Part shown: in pieces, positions 1-12,410 of the stretch
Numbering within the stretch: position 1 is the first letter of the stretch
How the letters are laid out: each line of letters opens with the position of its first letter
Assembly: GCA_977006965.1 (NCBI GenBank)
Contig: OZ345365.1
Location: forward strand, 124,001 to 188,000
Direction: 5' to 3'
From: Phymatolithon calcareum
Lineage: Eukaryota; Rhodophyta; Florideophyceae; Hapalidiales
DNA: 64,000 nucleotides
The notes under the pieces: generated by a model
What the model was told of the DNA's origin: nothing
The model's input: only the letters and a program-made list of their open reading frames with translations
Database searches by the model: none
Translations under genes and position numbers: made by a program

Positions 1-636
1 CGCTTGAACGAGATCAACTAACAAGCCGGAGCATGACTTGCTTATGAAATGGTTTTTTGCTCTTTTGTCACATTGTACCCGCCGAGCAATTCAGATGGAA
101 AGGTAGCTCTCTTTCATTGATCTCATTCTTAGGCTTTTTCACTGACGTTTATTCTTTGGCTGCATGCCGACTCGTGGTCTTGAGCTCCAGCTTCCATGCA
201 CTCTCTGGCAATCGGAATCACGCGCTGTGCAATTTCGCCAAATTGCATTCCGTTCTGCTGTTGGCAGTGCATCCTGTCGTAGTGACCTGATGTTTGCACG
301 ATGCCTTCATAGACCACATGAAGTTTTGCTTATCATAATCATCATGTTGAAAAACAAAGCGCACATGCCTCCTTCGCTACTTTTTATAGTGCCTTATGCG
401 CAGTGACTGTCATATGTACCAGTACATTCTGTGTGCCTTTGGCAAAACCACATTCATTCATTGTGCTTTTCCCGGGACTTGCAGAGCTTCGAGGGCCGAA
501 GTGACATCCACTTTATATATCGTTAGCGAGCTGGATTTGTGGACTACTCCTAGGCCTGGTGTGCCGCCAAAGGTTGTTTCTGGCTTCGTTCTGACGCACT
601 GTAGCAGTCCCTGGCCGACCGGGCGACGGCTTTCGT
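1..636. other. No recognisable gene
   Basis: Only short overlapping frames on both strands are seen, none with a recognisable motif. The stretch ends where the homology of the following LINE fragment begins. Confidence 0.5.
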
Positions 637-1663
637 TTGCAACGACTAAAGAAAACAAGGACGGTCGTGTATGAGTTGCGTACACTGGGAGTATTCAAGG
701 AAGGGCTAAATATCCAGAAGTGTATACAAATATACAAGGTGCTAGTACAGCCACAATGGGAGTACGCAATGCACTCAACGCCCTGGATAGATGACGTACA
801 AAAGGCCGTCAAGGGAGTAGAACTAACATTCTTCAATCAAGTGTTCGGACCACAGGCCCGAGGAAGGACGGATAGGCTCCGTCTTCTGTGCCGAATCCAG
901 ACTGCCCAACATCGACGAAAAATTTTGGACTTCAAAATGCTGAGATGACCAAGGCGAAAGAACGTATGTGTTTAAATGAAGCGCCTGAAAGCAGAAGCAA
1001 TCATGAATAACAGTACACAAGGAAAGAATCGTCGTGATGGAGACCAGGGAGCAGTTTGGTGAAGCTGTAATGCATATCCAAGCAAACCAATTATCGCGAA
1101 CACTTCGATCCAAATTTCTGGCAATGGAAGTAGACCGCCTTGAATCGAAACAGAAAGGATGATTTCATAAGACAAGACAAGAGAATTGCCAGCAATCCTC
1201 AAGTTCCCCAAGTTGAAGCACAGGCACCGTTCGCTGCATTATGCCTGTGGCAGATTCATACAAATGCGAACAACAAGTATGGCTGAAGAATTCGGAAGCA
1301 GAGCTAGAGAGCATATGGAGACCCTTGAACGCACGCTAGCAGGGTACGACCATGAAGGAGGAAAAAAGACTAGAAGCAGAAAAGGCGTTAGATGAGCACT
1401 TAATATTTAGCAAGACACTCATAGAACGCATGGTGAACGTATAAGACCAATATTGATTCACAGAAGGCAAGGCGAAATGCGATTGAGCCCAAGCCCAAAC
1501 AAACCCGTAGAGGACTGAGGTAAGATTCCCTTGGATCCTAAGCTTTCCCGTCTGCCCTTCTGGTGGGCGTATTGTGAGCTGCCCAAACGTAGGAAGCATC
1601 AAAGGACGCATTGCCCATATCTTCGGAAGTCTGTGAGGCTTTTAAATAAACTTGGATTAAAAA
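637..1663 (+). mobile_element. 5'-truncated non-LTR retrotransposon, family A copy 1 (dead)
   Basis: This is the C-terminal part of an ORF2-type polyprotein, downstream of the reverse transcriptase palm. It aligns through its length with the copies at 24.7-26.1 kb and 28.4-29.2 kb, sharing WEYAMHxTPW, the RLRLLCRIQ block and the KFPKLKHR block. The first piece (637-948) is open; frame breaks follow at about 950-1185; the frame reopens at 1186-1395 and the end of the protein is recognisable to about 1440. The 3' untranslated tail ends in GGCTTTTAAATAAACTTG near 1663, as in copy 3. The copy is 5'-truncated as is usual for target-primed insertions, and cannot encode an active protein. Confidence 0.85.
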
Positions 1664-1689
1664 AACATACAACTGTCTTTCCTGAATTG

Positions 1690-2314
1690 CGCACTCAATT
1701 TACAATCCGGTGCCCACATTAGCCCATTGTCAGCGCTCTTGCCCACTCAATGTTCTCATTACATTACTTTTGTCTTCCAGCAATCCTTTAGCTTCTTCCT
1801 GAACCTGGAGGCATTCCCTGTTCCTTTGTTGTGTTGCATCTGACATAACAATGCACCTCTACGAGTATTTGTCTATTATTTTGCTTTATTAAATGTGAGT
1901 AAAAGCTGATGACGTAAGGACAGGAAGTGCGCGCGGGCCAAGAGCACTACTCCCTCACCTACTAAGTATCATAGACATGTTGAATCCGCACAGTGGGTGT
2001 TCCCAATAGTGTAGTTTCTGCCTCCTCGTATGTGACCTAGTGATTTATCACCTCCGATATTCAAACAGAACTACAGTGCTTGGGAAAGAGAATGGCGGGG
2101 AGCCACATGGTCATCATCTTGCGGTCCATTCTTTCATGAACTGACGGATAATCTTAAACGGTACATGAAACTGAACGGGACACAGGAGATTCAACAATAT
2201 AGGGAAATACTCACATGGAAGGTATGCAGGGCGCGAGGCAGCGGGGATGACTGCACTGAAACACGAACTCTTCTGATTCCTCTAAGAGATGCGATCAAAA
2301 AGAAGAGGTTTTGA
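1690..2314 (+). repeat. Dispersed repeat R, copy 1, with a coding-like 3' part
   Basis: About 600 bp aligns, in opposite orientation, with 57343-57840. Shared landmarks include GAGTATTTGTCTATT, the block around AGAGCACTACTCC and GAGATTCAACAATAT. From about 2049 one frame stays open to a TGA at 2312-2314. Its residues (for example WRGATW, FFHELTDNLKR, EIQQYREILTWK) are partly conserved in the other copy, so the 3' part may be the end of a former protein-coding sequence. I do not recognise the protein. The repeat directly follows the family A LINE tail. Confidence 0.7.
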
Positions 2315-2401
2315 GCTTCTCAGAGCTAGCGCGGAAACAAGCAGAGTTTTTGCCTTTGCACTCTATGGAAGACAAGGATCGTTCAGCATTTATTTTTAGA
2401 T

Positions 2402-5400
2402 TCACACTTTCAAACTACACATCGCCACTGCGCCACTTAATAGTCCTGCGACAAACAATCTTTTCGTCTCATTGTACTTCCACGACTCAACGTAAGACGG
2501 CAGAGTTCCGAGAATTGTGTCTTCCATTGGTACATTTGAATACACAGTGTAACCTCGACAGTACAGTTCCACCGTATATGGAGGAAAAGATTCCGGCCAA
2601 AGGTGCGGTGTTTCTTGTGCACAACTGCGAATGATATTTTCCGCCTCCTCGTGTGTCATCTCGCGTAGTGCGCCGCTGTCATCTTCGATCGGCGTCTCAT
2701 GATCCGAATCGCGCACTTGTTTTGATTGAAAAACGATTGTTCGGCTCACGCGATTCCAAATGATGACATCGCCATTCCCGCCTCGGGACACGACGCAGGA
2801 TCCGTCCCCGCTCTCAGCGACCGCCCTAACAAATGCTGTATGCCCCAGCAGCCCCTTTACAATCAGAATCCCTGAATTGGCATCCCATACGCGAACAGTT
2901 TTGTCCACGGATCCCGAGAGAATTCGCTGACCGTCCGAGCTGAACGACACACAATACACGCTGTCCGAGTCTCCTTTCAGAGGATCCCCAATTTGCTTCA
3001 ATTTCTCTGCGTCCCAGCGGCGAACAGTTTTGTCGTGTGATCCGGAGACTAAATATCGCCCGTCACGACTGAACGAAACGCAACTCACCCATCCTGTGTG
3101 CCCTTCCAGTGGACGACTAATCTGATTGCCAGTACGCGAGTCCCACAATCGTACCGTTCTGTCAACCGACCCGGACGCAACTCGAAGACCGTCATGGCTT
3201 ATCGCAACGCCCCATACACGAACAGAATGTCCATATTTCCGTTCATTCGCTTCCGCTTCCACACACGTGTCCCAAATGCGTATATTACCCTCAGCAGACC
3301 CGGAAATTATGCGTTCCCCGTCAGGAGTAAACGAGACACTTATCCCTTCCATGTGCATATCTGAGGATGTCCAGATATTTCTTCCAGTGTTCACGTCCCA
3401 CAACCGAACAGCACCATCCCCCGATCCAGACGCGAGTAGTTGTCCGACTGGACTGAACGTGACAGATTCCACCCCATACGTGTGTCCTTGAAAGTGCCCA
3501 CCGACACACGTCCACGTTGTAGTGTTCCATACTCGAATAGTTTCGTCGCTTGACCCTGTCGACAATAGCTGGTCGCTCGCACTGAACGCAACGGAATGAA
3601 TCTTGTCTTCGTGCGCGCTGAAATCTTCGAAGACAGTTCGACCGGTGCTGCTGTTCATAATTTTGAGCGTTCCATCATACAGTCCGATTGCAACGTATTG
3701 ATCGTCGTTTGAAACAACAACACAATAAACAGCGCTTTTCTGTACGAATTCTTCAATCTGCGTGCCTCTGTTCGCGTCCCAAATTCTCAAGGTACGATCA
3801 AGAGAGCATGAGAATATCTTCGAACCGTCGCTGCATACAGCAATGCCGGTTACAATCCCGCTGTGCCCTTCGAGAACATGAGCTGGCGACTCGGACGACT
3901 CCCATTCCCACACAACGACCGATTTGTCCTTCGAACTTGAAACAATTCGTTTTGATCCGCTCGCAAATGTCACGCAGACTACATGGCTCGAGTGTCCCTT
4001 CAAACGCATAATAATTTCGCCGGTGGATGCATCTGCTACAACAACATCTTCCTGTTCTCCTGCTGCAATAAAGCGACCGCAAGGAGAGCAATCAACTGCA
4101 AAGCAACAATCTCCCACCGGAATCTCCATTATCAGAGCGCTGCGCGGGTCAGGGAAAAACGGCGTAACAGGAACCAGGTACGGCAATGGTGTGTGAGCTT
4201 CGACGCTCTTCAAGTACGATCTCACAACAGCGCTGTCCGTCCTTAAAATAAACAGGCGCCCGCACACTTGGAACATAAACGATCCCTTTCCTTCTGCTAC
4301 TCTTCCCCACGAAACTTGAACCGCTTTCCATATCCACTCAAATTCCCGACTGAGTCCGAGTGGAAAAACGTCTTCGCCAAGAGTCTGCAAACACTCAAAG
4401 TCCGACTTGAGTGACAACATACCACCGATTTCAAATCGAACATGCGTCCATCTCGCATCCAGAAGAAGAGCGGCAAGTTCGGTACCCATATTTGCACACA
4501 CCAAGTGTCTCGCAAGATTCAGATCAATATAGTCGTCGTTGGCGACGGACCACCACGGCCTTGGTGTGTGCGCCAGCAGTGCATGCTCAAAGGAATCGCC
4601 TTTCTCATCCGACAATGAGCCCTTGAACGTGCTTGGCAGTTGATCCAAATATCCGCTGAGAATCCGCGCATGCCATGAGGAGCTTGTCTTCTTCGCCTCG
4701 GCCTGTCGCTTACAAAAGTCTAGCTGCAAATCATGAAGCATGAGACTGCCTTCGTTCGCAACAAAACGAAGCTTGCAGAGACTCATCTTCTTCAGGAGGA
4801 GTGCAATTTCCAATCCAAAATCATTGTCAACCTGCCACATCCGACTCAGAACAGAAACTGGGACCTGGGCCTGGTGTCTCAGCACGCAAAGACTAGCGTA
4901 TAGATCAGCGATCGTAGACTCAAGCTCCACATCATTTCTTGACTTCAGTAGCACGAATTCACCTTCTAGGATTGTCAGACTGAGGATGATTCCGGAGTTC
5001 AAGCTCGATCCTCCGGGGCCTTGCTTTTCTCCAAGTTTGGTTCTCTTTCTCTCCAGTTGCACAGCGTATGCGTCGCATGCACCTTCGAAACTCCTTTGTT
5101 CTTCCGCCAATAAAGCCACTGTGCTTCCACACACTGCCAAAGCAATAGGCAGTCCTGCACAAATCGTAAGGATCCTCGCGATACTCCTTCTCATGTCACC
5201 CGTCGGCCCTTGAGGCGCTTCTTTCGTCACACCCTGTGTCGCATGCATCATGAATATGCTGACAGACACGGCTCCGAGTGGTTCCCTAGCAGAAAAGTCG
5301 ACCTTGCAGCCAGCAGCGTTTGCAATAGCTCTACTTCGTGTTGTTATGGCCATGCGACTCTGTGGGCAGGACCGTAAGACTTGACGAAGATTGTGCAAGA

Positions 5401-6401
5401 ACCCGGTCTCGCTTTTTGTTGTAGGCCACAGATCGTCCACAAGAAAGAGGCAGATTTTCCGTCTGAACCACGCAACCGCATAGTCCACAGCATCTTGAAG
5501 CAACGAGGAGCGTTCCACTGCGGAGACGGATGCCGATGCTCCTGTTAACCGCATGATTTTAGCGATGCCTTCTACTGCCGTCGACAGAGTGGCGCTTTGT
5601 CCAAGCGCAATGTATTGAATACCATCCGGGAAACGTGCCTGAATATCTTTGTCGAACGCAAGTGCCTGCAGCGCTATCGTTTTGCCGACTCCTGCCATGC
5701 CAACAACGCCGTGTGCACGCGTAATAGTTCCTGCCGCCGCGGTGACGGTGGATGTTGAATCTGCAGCAAGAATGGAAGCCTTCAGCCTGGCCTCCGGAGT
5801 ACAGGGGTTCCCCTCGCCATCCACTGCGTCAATTTTGAGGTGCGTACCATCGGGAAGTGCCGGCGTGCTTGCTGCTACGCGATACACTTCAACGTTGCCG
5901 GGGATTAGTAAGCTATCGAGCTTTGGGACGACGATGTCTTGAGCTATAAGAACTGTTGTGAGCGTTGAAATTAAGGTCGAGAGCAGTAGAGACGCTTCTT
6001 GCAGTGGGGCTTGGAGTCCGTTCATCGCCTTCCTTATGGTATTGGCGCCGAATGTTTGACGCATAATGGACTGGGCCTTAGCACTTGAGCTACTGCCGGC
6101 CCCTGTGAACGCCTTCGAACAAGCTTTCTCCACGTTTGCGTTCGAGCGTGCCGTGAACAGACTCCATAGTGGCCTTGACGTGGGCAGCAACTTCATCAGG
6201 GGTTGTACCGGGGCACTTTCGCAGCATTTCCTCCACTGTCTTGAACTGCAACGTTAGAAATTCGAGTTTTCCGGTGAGGATTCGATACGTTTCCGGGTTT
6301 TCGAGGAAGTTGAAGATGCGGGTCTTGAGGCTCATAACGATAGTGCGAGCTTGACTAATGACGGCGAATGTCAACCCGACGGTCGCCATGGCAGCCGCCA
6401 T
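2402..6401 (-). CDS. NLR-like receptor: helical N-terminus, NB-ARC, WD40 repeats
   Basis: This is a STAND-class signalling ATPase, probably a cytosolic receptor or regulator of self/non-self or stress recognition (role inferred from the family). The main frame (6196 to 2402, 1264 codons) has a P-loop GMAGVGKT at about residue 166, Walker B LFLVDD near 250, an RNBS-B-like ITTRSR near 284, GLPIAL near 349 and an MHD-like LHD before a linker. About 11 WD40 repeats (many ending xxWD) fill the C-terminal part, followed by about 90 further residues. The first 103 codons of a second frame, ATG at 6401, give a helical domain (ISQARTIVMSLKT, LTGKLEFLTLQFKT) that looks like the true N-terminus, resembling HeLo/RPW8-type bundles only in general character. 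That frame must shift by one base at about 6120-6170 to join the NB-ARC frame: sequence error, tiny intron or real lesion. The ATG at 6196 lies inside the antisense of the upstream frame and is probably not the real start. Confidence 0.85.
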
Positions 6402-7398
6402 GTCGAAGTGGATTAGACTGCTGGGTGAAGCTGATGCCGACGAAGTGATGGTGCAGGAAGAGGTCGACGACTGCGTTGTGAACGGTGAGACAAAGCTTGA
6501 CTACGCGTTTGCTGTGGGGGTGCTGTTGTGCGAAATTCATGCTATTTCATACTGTCCAGTGCGCGATGGCACCAGTTGTCCTTGTTGCCGGTCAGACACG
6601 TCATCGTGATGGACGACAAAGATGTAAATTTAGAGAATAAAATGACTGATTATCAGAAATGTTTATGAAACAGATGTGAATTGTTGTGGTTGAATCGCCG
6701 AATAGATTGCTCTTCTTTCGATACTACATGTAGAATGAAACATTATTGAAACGCTCTGCTTCTGTGCATTTCTGCACTGTATGTGAAACAGGTACTGTAT
6801 TCGCCTACAGTACAGGTGCTTAACTACCGTACCGCATGCATACAGCAGTTCACCTTTTTTGCCTCTGTATGATACGCATAATCTGCAGCAACAGCGCAAT
6901 TCAAAACATTTTTTAAAAATTCCCCAAAGTTGGTGACGAAAATACTGTACTTGGGAGCACCACGCAGCGGCAGTAATGGCGCAAGCAGGTTGCACGCCGA
7001 AGATGGTACTTTCGAAAGGGATAGCGCTCAGCGCCGAGCCAGAACTTGTACTGCATGCAAGGAGATGGCCGCATGCACAAAAGCATCGCGAGAGTTGAAA
7101 GTGCAAGCCTGTCCGTAGTGAAAGTAGTCGATCGGCGAGCGACATACATTGAGCGCCACCTGAGTAGGTGTGTTCGCTTGTCTTGCACGGTTCACTAGAT
7201 TCGGTTTCTTGTTTCGCCGCTCTGTCTTCCCCTCCTCTGCTCTTCAAGCAAAATTTGGAGAACGTACTATCGCCGCAACCGGGAAGCATTCAACTGGCAC
7301 GACAGGCCGGAGCTGCACAAGCGGCATATCGAACTTGCCAAAATTCAGCGACTTTCTGGCTATTAGCCCAAAATACCTCGAAGCATATCTCGCGGAAC
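6402..7398. other. Spacer upstream of the NLR-like gene
   Basis: This should contain the NLR-like gene's promoter and 5' leader on its left side. No clear TATA box or conserved coding frame is recognised. Small frames on both strands look like chance. Confidence 0.4.
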
Positions 7399-7921
7399 AA
7401 AACATGCAGTGGTCCTTGCTTTTTGCAACGACTTCAAATACACTTTGCGCCCTCCAGCCGTGCAGCTCGACTCGCCAACTGTATCGTCAAGTCGCCCGCT
7501 ATGGCGCAGCATCAAGACGAGTATTCTCCGCCATAGGATGAATTCTTAATTGAACCGTTTACGTTTTGAAATCCTTCGTTCAAGGTATGTTGTCTACAGT
7601 ACACTGCAACTTCACATCCGAATCCATCTATGCGCTCACGGTCCTCACAATTTTTCTCCACTACAGTTGGGAGCACGGATATGTATTTACACGTGTGCGA
7701 CAAAGCGACTTAGGCGGCGTTGCCCGTTCCGAGTGATATCCTCCCGAATGTGCAAATCCTCCTTGCGCCCTGCTTTTGAATCGTCCTTCTCAAGCACCCC
7801 TGCGTGTTCGCATGACCGCTTCATGAACTGCAATGCCAGCCGTGCTCCTCTGAACGGCCTCCGCCAGGCAGTGTCCCGCCGCCCTTGAACCGCGCGCGTC
7901 GCGCGCGCAGTATGGGCCGCG

Positions 7922-9015
7922 ATGTTCGCGCCGCTTCTGCTCATCCACGCCCTCGCCGCGGTGTTGTCGGCGCGCCGCTGCGCGCCGAATATTCGCTCGC
8001 TGCCGTGCGGCAACTTCTCCGACATAGTTTTCTCCTCAAACGGCCTACTCCTGCGTCGCGTCTTAAATCTCTCGACCTGACACCCGCTCAACGTGTCCGC
8101 TGACTCTACGCTGACCATTTCCAACTTCTCAGACATAATCTACTTCTCAAACGGCCTGCCCCTGCATCGCGTCTCAAATCTCTCGACCGGACACCCGCTA
8201 AACGTGTCCGCCGACTCTACGCTGACGATTTCCGTGTGCAACGTTGGCAACTATCGCGTGCACGACACCACTATCCGCGGCGCGAGTCTCGTCTGTGTTC
8301 ATTCGCGATGGACAGCTTGACGATGAGACGGTTGACACTGGCTGTTTAGGCTGTGACGCGTTTGTGAACGCCACCAAAACTGACGTTTCGAATGTGCGGA
8401 ACGCGGCTGAGTTGCACCTTTAGGACGGACAGCTTTCCGAATGTTGGGAATGTGGAGGATTGCAGCGAGATGTGCATCGTCGTCGCAGAGCTTGTCAATA
8501 AGATCGTTGACGCAAAGCGCGTTGATAACTCGAACATCAAGGTTGAAGTGGTGAATGTCGGCAACGTGAATGCGCATGTGGTTACCATGAACAAGGGCGA
8601 ACTTGTGGACGATGTTGTACATACCGGACCAATGATCGATTCGGATATATGGGTTACCCTTTCGAAAGTGGGCAACGTGCGTTGGGCTCACTTCTTGAAT
8701 ATCTACCATGGCGCGTTGGTTGACAATGTCGTCGACGTCCATTTCGTACGCGACTCCGATGTATCCGTCGTGCTCCGCGATGTGGGAAATGTGCACGCGA
8801 GGTCGTCGATCGTTATCCATGGCGGCGAACTCGTCGATGAAGTCTTCGACTCCAAGTCCGTCTCCCACGGGAAGCTGGCGATGGACTTGTATGACGTGGC
8901 GAATGTGCGCTGCGTGCCAGGTGTCGCCTTGATTATAACGCACGGTCAATTGTTGGAGTATGTCGTCGATGTCGCCGGAGCTGTTGCCGCAAAGGGCGCG
9001 AATGTGAAGATTTAA
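7922..9015 (+). pseudogene. Decayed secreted beta-solenoid-like repeat protein, copy A
   Basis: The gene starts at ATG 7922 with a signal peptide (MFAPLLLIHALAAVLSA) followed by RCAPN and a CGNFSDI segment. A stop falls after codon 52, but the frame continues afterwards as HPLNVSADSTLTIS. From about 8300 to 9015 the protein consists of degenerate units of roughly 25-30 residues with the pattern VGNVxxxxVxIxxGxLVDxVVD, typical of a right-handed beta-solenoid or adhesin-like surface protein (inferred fold). A TAG at about 8421, a frame change near 8430 and the 400-bp deletion show it is dead as read. The last 200 codons are nevertheless open, so loss may be recent or the locus may be spliced. 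I do not recognise a named family. Confidence 0.7.
8012..8233 (+). repeat. 111-bp in-frame tandem duplication inside copy A
   Basis: 8012-8122 and 8123-8233 are near-identical and each encodes a 37-residue unit beginning NFSDI and ending STLTIS. Copy B of the gene has this unit once, so the duplication occurred in copy A after the larger duplication, or was lost in B. The first unit carries the stop (CTCTCGACCTGA) where the second has CTCTCGACCGGA. Confidence 0.9.
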
Positions 9016-9440
9016 TCTAGCGGATATGCGCACTTGTCGCAGTGGGCTATTTCAATTGTAAACTAGTCCGTTGCGAAAACCCCGATTCATATCACTGGTA
9101 CGAATAGCGGGGTGGAGCTAACCATCATTTCCGGCAAACGCGCGTCATGTCCATTATCGGTATAGTATATTATGAACCTATCGTAACGTGCTGTTGAAAA
9201 AGTCTAGGACATCTCTCCGACTTGTCTGTATTTTAGTCGCAAAAAGATGAAACTGGGGGCGCGAGAGCGGAAACGATGGGATCGAGGCCAACATGGTGGT
9301 ACTCACGGAAGATTCCCCCGTTACACCCACACCCATGACATACTGCTGACTCTTATTCTCTGAGTCTTAAACCTTCGTAGCAGACGCGAATTAGTGAGTG
9401 CGAGGGCATCGTTGTCAGGCATGCAGTTCTCTGCTCGGAC

Positions 9441-9915
9441 GCAGCTTGTCTCCAGGGCGCATTCACTTTTGAACGTTACTCTAGCAGAATACCAATAAAA
9501 CGATGTTGATCAAAGCGGTGGCCAAAGGTGGATGAAGTTGGTTGACGGTAATGACTTACCTTCTTGTAATCGCCTGTTTTATTATTGTTTGTCCTCGTCA
9601 TATTCTGTGATCCCTGATCACGTATATGTTTCATTTGTATTTCATCTACTCCTTGCGTTTTCATTTCGGAAAAGCACTTAATTGCAACAGTTCAAAGTTC
9701 GAACAATTTCTTGCTAACATCGAGAAAGTATGAAGATAATAAGTGCACAGTCCTTCCCACAAACAGTTATAGAGTCCTCGAAAGCGTTTCTCGCCGGATA
9801 CTCTTGAGCACTGAGTAGAGCAAGCAGTTGTTAGTTTATGTGATTCAAACTGTTGACGAGAATATGTAAGGTGTTCGGAGTTACTACTCTCGACTCATGT
9901 GTTCTTCCGTTGATC
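9441..9915. other. Spacer between duplicated units
   Basis: No gene recognised. AT-rich, with no significant similarity to other parts of the window that I could see. Confidence 0.4.
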
Positions 9916-12215
9916 AAAACATGCAGAGCAAACCAGTGGAGGCGACTTGAAATGGACTTTGTTCCCTCCAACCGTGCAGCACGACTCACCAACTGTATCG
10001 CAAAGTCACCCGCTAAGGCGTTGCAGCCAGCAGGATCAAGACGAGTATTCTCGGCCATATTATGTATTCTTAATTGAACAGCTTGTGTTTCGCAACCCTT
10101 CGTTCTTGGTACGTTGTCTATAGTACACTGGAACTTCACATTCGAATGCATCTATGCGATCTCGGTCCTCAGATTTTTCCCGACTACAGTTGGGGGCACA
10201 GGTATGTATTTACACGTGTGCGACAAAGAGACTTAAGCGACGTTTCCCGTTCCAAGTGAAATCCGCGGACACGTCCGAATGTGGAAATCCTCCTTGCGCC
10301 CGCTTTTGAAACGTCCGTCTCACGCACCCCTGCTTGTTCGCATGACCGCATCATGAACTACTATGCCACCCGTCCCCCCCTGAACGGCCCCCACCAGGCT
10401 GTGTCTCGCCGCCCTTGAACCGTGCGCGTCGCGCGCATAGTATCGGCCGCGATGTTCGCGCCGCTTCTGCTCATCCCCGCCCTCGCCGCAGTGGTCTCGG
10501 CGTGCCGCTGCGCGCCAAATCTTGGCTCGCTGCCGTGCGGCAACTTCTCCGGCATCGTCTACTCCTCAAACGGCCTGCCCCTGCATCGTGTCTCGAACCT
10601 CTCAAACTGACACGTGCTAAACGTGTCCGCCAACTCTACGCTGACGACTTCTGTGTGCAAAGTTGGCTTCTAACGCGAGCACGACACCTCGATCCGCTGC
10701 GTGAGTCTTGTCCCGACGGTCATTGCGCCACATCGAGCGCGGGGTGCACGTGCGTTTGAGAATGCAGGGGTCGGGCAACTTGGTGGTTACGAAGCGACTT
10801 GTCGTCAGCATGGTGCTGCTGGAGTGGGAGCGGCATGACATGCAACTTGTGGAGCACATCATGACGGCGGTTGTGGGACGGGCTGTAGACAGACAAGTTG
10901 GGGATGGTGCGCATGTCGTTGTGGAGGTTTGGGACTCGGCGTTTTCTGGGGAAGACCGATTTGCATGTCGGTAAGGGCACGCTGCGCAGTGAAGTGGCGC
11001 ACATTTCACCGCGTGGGGATGCGTGCACTGAGTATGCGTGCGTAGAGTGCGCGTTGGGGATTCGGCGAACGTTAAGGGGTCGGATGGGCAGGCTACTGTG
11101 TTCATTCGCGATGGACAGCTTGACGATGAGACGCTTGACACTGGGTGCCTGGGTCGTCACGCGTTTGTACATATCTCCAAGATAAGTGTTTCGAATATTC
11201 GGAACGTGGCCGAGTTGCACCTTTATGACGGACAACTTTCCGATGATTGTGTTGATGCCGGTAATCTGCAGGGTGCGATCGTCAATGTCTATGTTAGTAA
11301 TATTGGGAATGTGGAGGATTGCAGCGAGATGCGCATCGTCTACGCAGAGCTTGTCGATAAGATTGTGGACGGAAAGCATGATGATAATTCGTACATCAAG
11401 GTTGAAGCGGTAAATGTCGGCAACATGAATATTCATTTGGTAACCATTAACAAGAGCGAACTTGTGGACGATGTTGTGGATACCGGCGCATTGATCGGTT
11501 CGAATATATGGTTTACCCTTTCGAAAGTGGGCAACGTGCGTTGGGCATACTTCTTGAATCTACGACCATTTCGTAAGAGACACTGATGTATCCGTCGTGC
11601 GCCGCGATGTGGGAAACGTGCACGCGAAGTCGTCGATCGTTATCCATGGCGGCGAACTCGTGGATGAAGTCTTCGACTGTAAGTCCGTCACGCGCAGGAA
11701 GCTTACGATGGACTTGTACGACGTGGCGAATGTGCGCTGCGTGTCAGGTGCCGCCCTGATTGTCACGCACGGTCAATTGCTGGAGAATGTCGTGGATATC
11801 ATCGTTGTTGCGGACGCGGCGGATGCGTCTGTGAAGATTGAATCAAGCGGATATGCGCACTTGTCGCAGTCAGTGGTGTGAATAGCGGGTTCGAGCTAAC
11901 GGTAATTGACGGCAAGCATGCAGCATGTCCATTAACGGTATAGCATGGGATGCACGCGTCTCAACGTGATGCTGAACAAGTCGAGGACTCCTCTGCGACG
12001 TGTCTGTATTTTAGTCGCAATCAAACAAAAGACCGACCTGGGGTCGGTAGCGGAAAAGATGGGATCAAGGCCTATCTGGTGGCATTGACAGAAGGTTACT
12101 CCCAAACCCATCATATTGCTGACTGTTATTCACTGGCTCTAAAACCCTTGTAGCAGAAGTGAAATGGCGAGAATAAAAGTGCAACGGCATCGCTGTCCGG
12201 CTTGCAGTTCTTCGT
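9916..12215 (+). repeat. Tandem duplicated unit, copy B
   Basis: Second copy of the unit at 7399-9440 in the same orientation. It retains the 10660-11100 segment that copy A has lost. Confidence 0.85.
10452..11881 (+). pseudogene. Decayed secreted beta-solenoid-like repeat protein, copy B
   Basis: The signal peptide (MFAPLLLIPALAAVVSA, then CRCAPN) starts at ATG 10452, with a possible in-frame earlier ATG at 10422. The frame stops at about 10610. The repeat part reopens at 11038-11586 (units such as VSNIGNVEDCSEMRIVYAE and VGNMNIHLVTINKSELVDD), then breaks where copy B lacks about 30 bp that copy A has (YHGALVDNVVDV in A), and resumes at 11597-11881. The middle part, 10660-11030, is G-rich and multi-frame, and it is the only surviving version of the region deleted from copy A. 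Both paralogues are broken at different points, so neither is a clean parent. Confidence 0.7.
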
Positions 12216-12351
12216 TTCGAGCGAAATAATGGACATTCCGCCCTTCTTACTGTGCCGCCGCTAACCTCAATCACTCTCTTTCGGGGAGAGCAATGTGCGC
12301 GCGTGGGGATTGGAAATTTCGAATGTTTTCTGCGCCCGTGTCGGACGCGTC

Positions 12352-12410
12352 CACCGCAAGAATTTCTTGTTCATCATGATGATCATGATGAACAAGAAAT
12401 TCTTGCGGTG
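12352..12410. repeat. 59-bp perfect palindrome, 1-base centre
   Basis: Two perfect 29-bp arms (left arm starts CACCGCAAGAATTTCTTG) flank a single G at 12381. A transcript would form a 29-bp hairpin. There is no transposon end or target duplication beside it. Confidence 0.95.

Larger units (their letters stand above)
7399..9440 (+). repeat. Tandem duplicated unit, copy A
   Basis: The unit aligns along most of its length with 9916-12215. It includes an upstream region (the shared block around GATATGTATTTACACGTGTG), the decayed secreted-repeat gene and a downstream region (TCTGTATTTTAGTCGCAA; GCGGATATGCGCACTTGTC). The copies differ by many substitutions plus indels, so the duplication is old. 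Copy A lacks about 400 bp present in copy B between the signal-peptide part and the repeats, joining at about 8300. Confidence 0.85.

Noticed and set aside
4740-5213. 157-codon plus-strand frame inside the NLR-like gene
   Set aside because: Antisense shadow of the NB-ARC region, without motifs.
6663-7289. 208-codon minus-strand frame upstream of the NLR-like gene
   Set aside because: Cysteine-scattered composition and no recognisable motif; looks like a chance opening, and the duplicated unit begins soon after.
8299-9033. 244-codon minus-strand frame opposite the solenoid gene copy A
   Set aside because: The plus strand carries the conserved repeat pattern and the paralogue supports that strand; the minus frame is a shadow.
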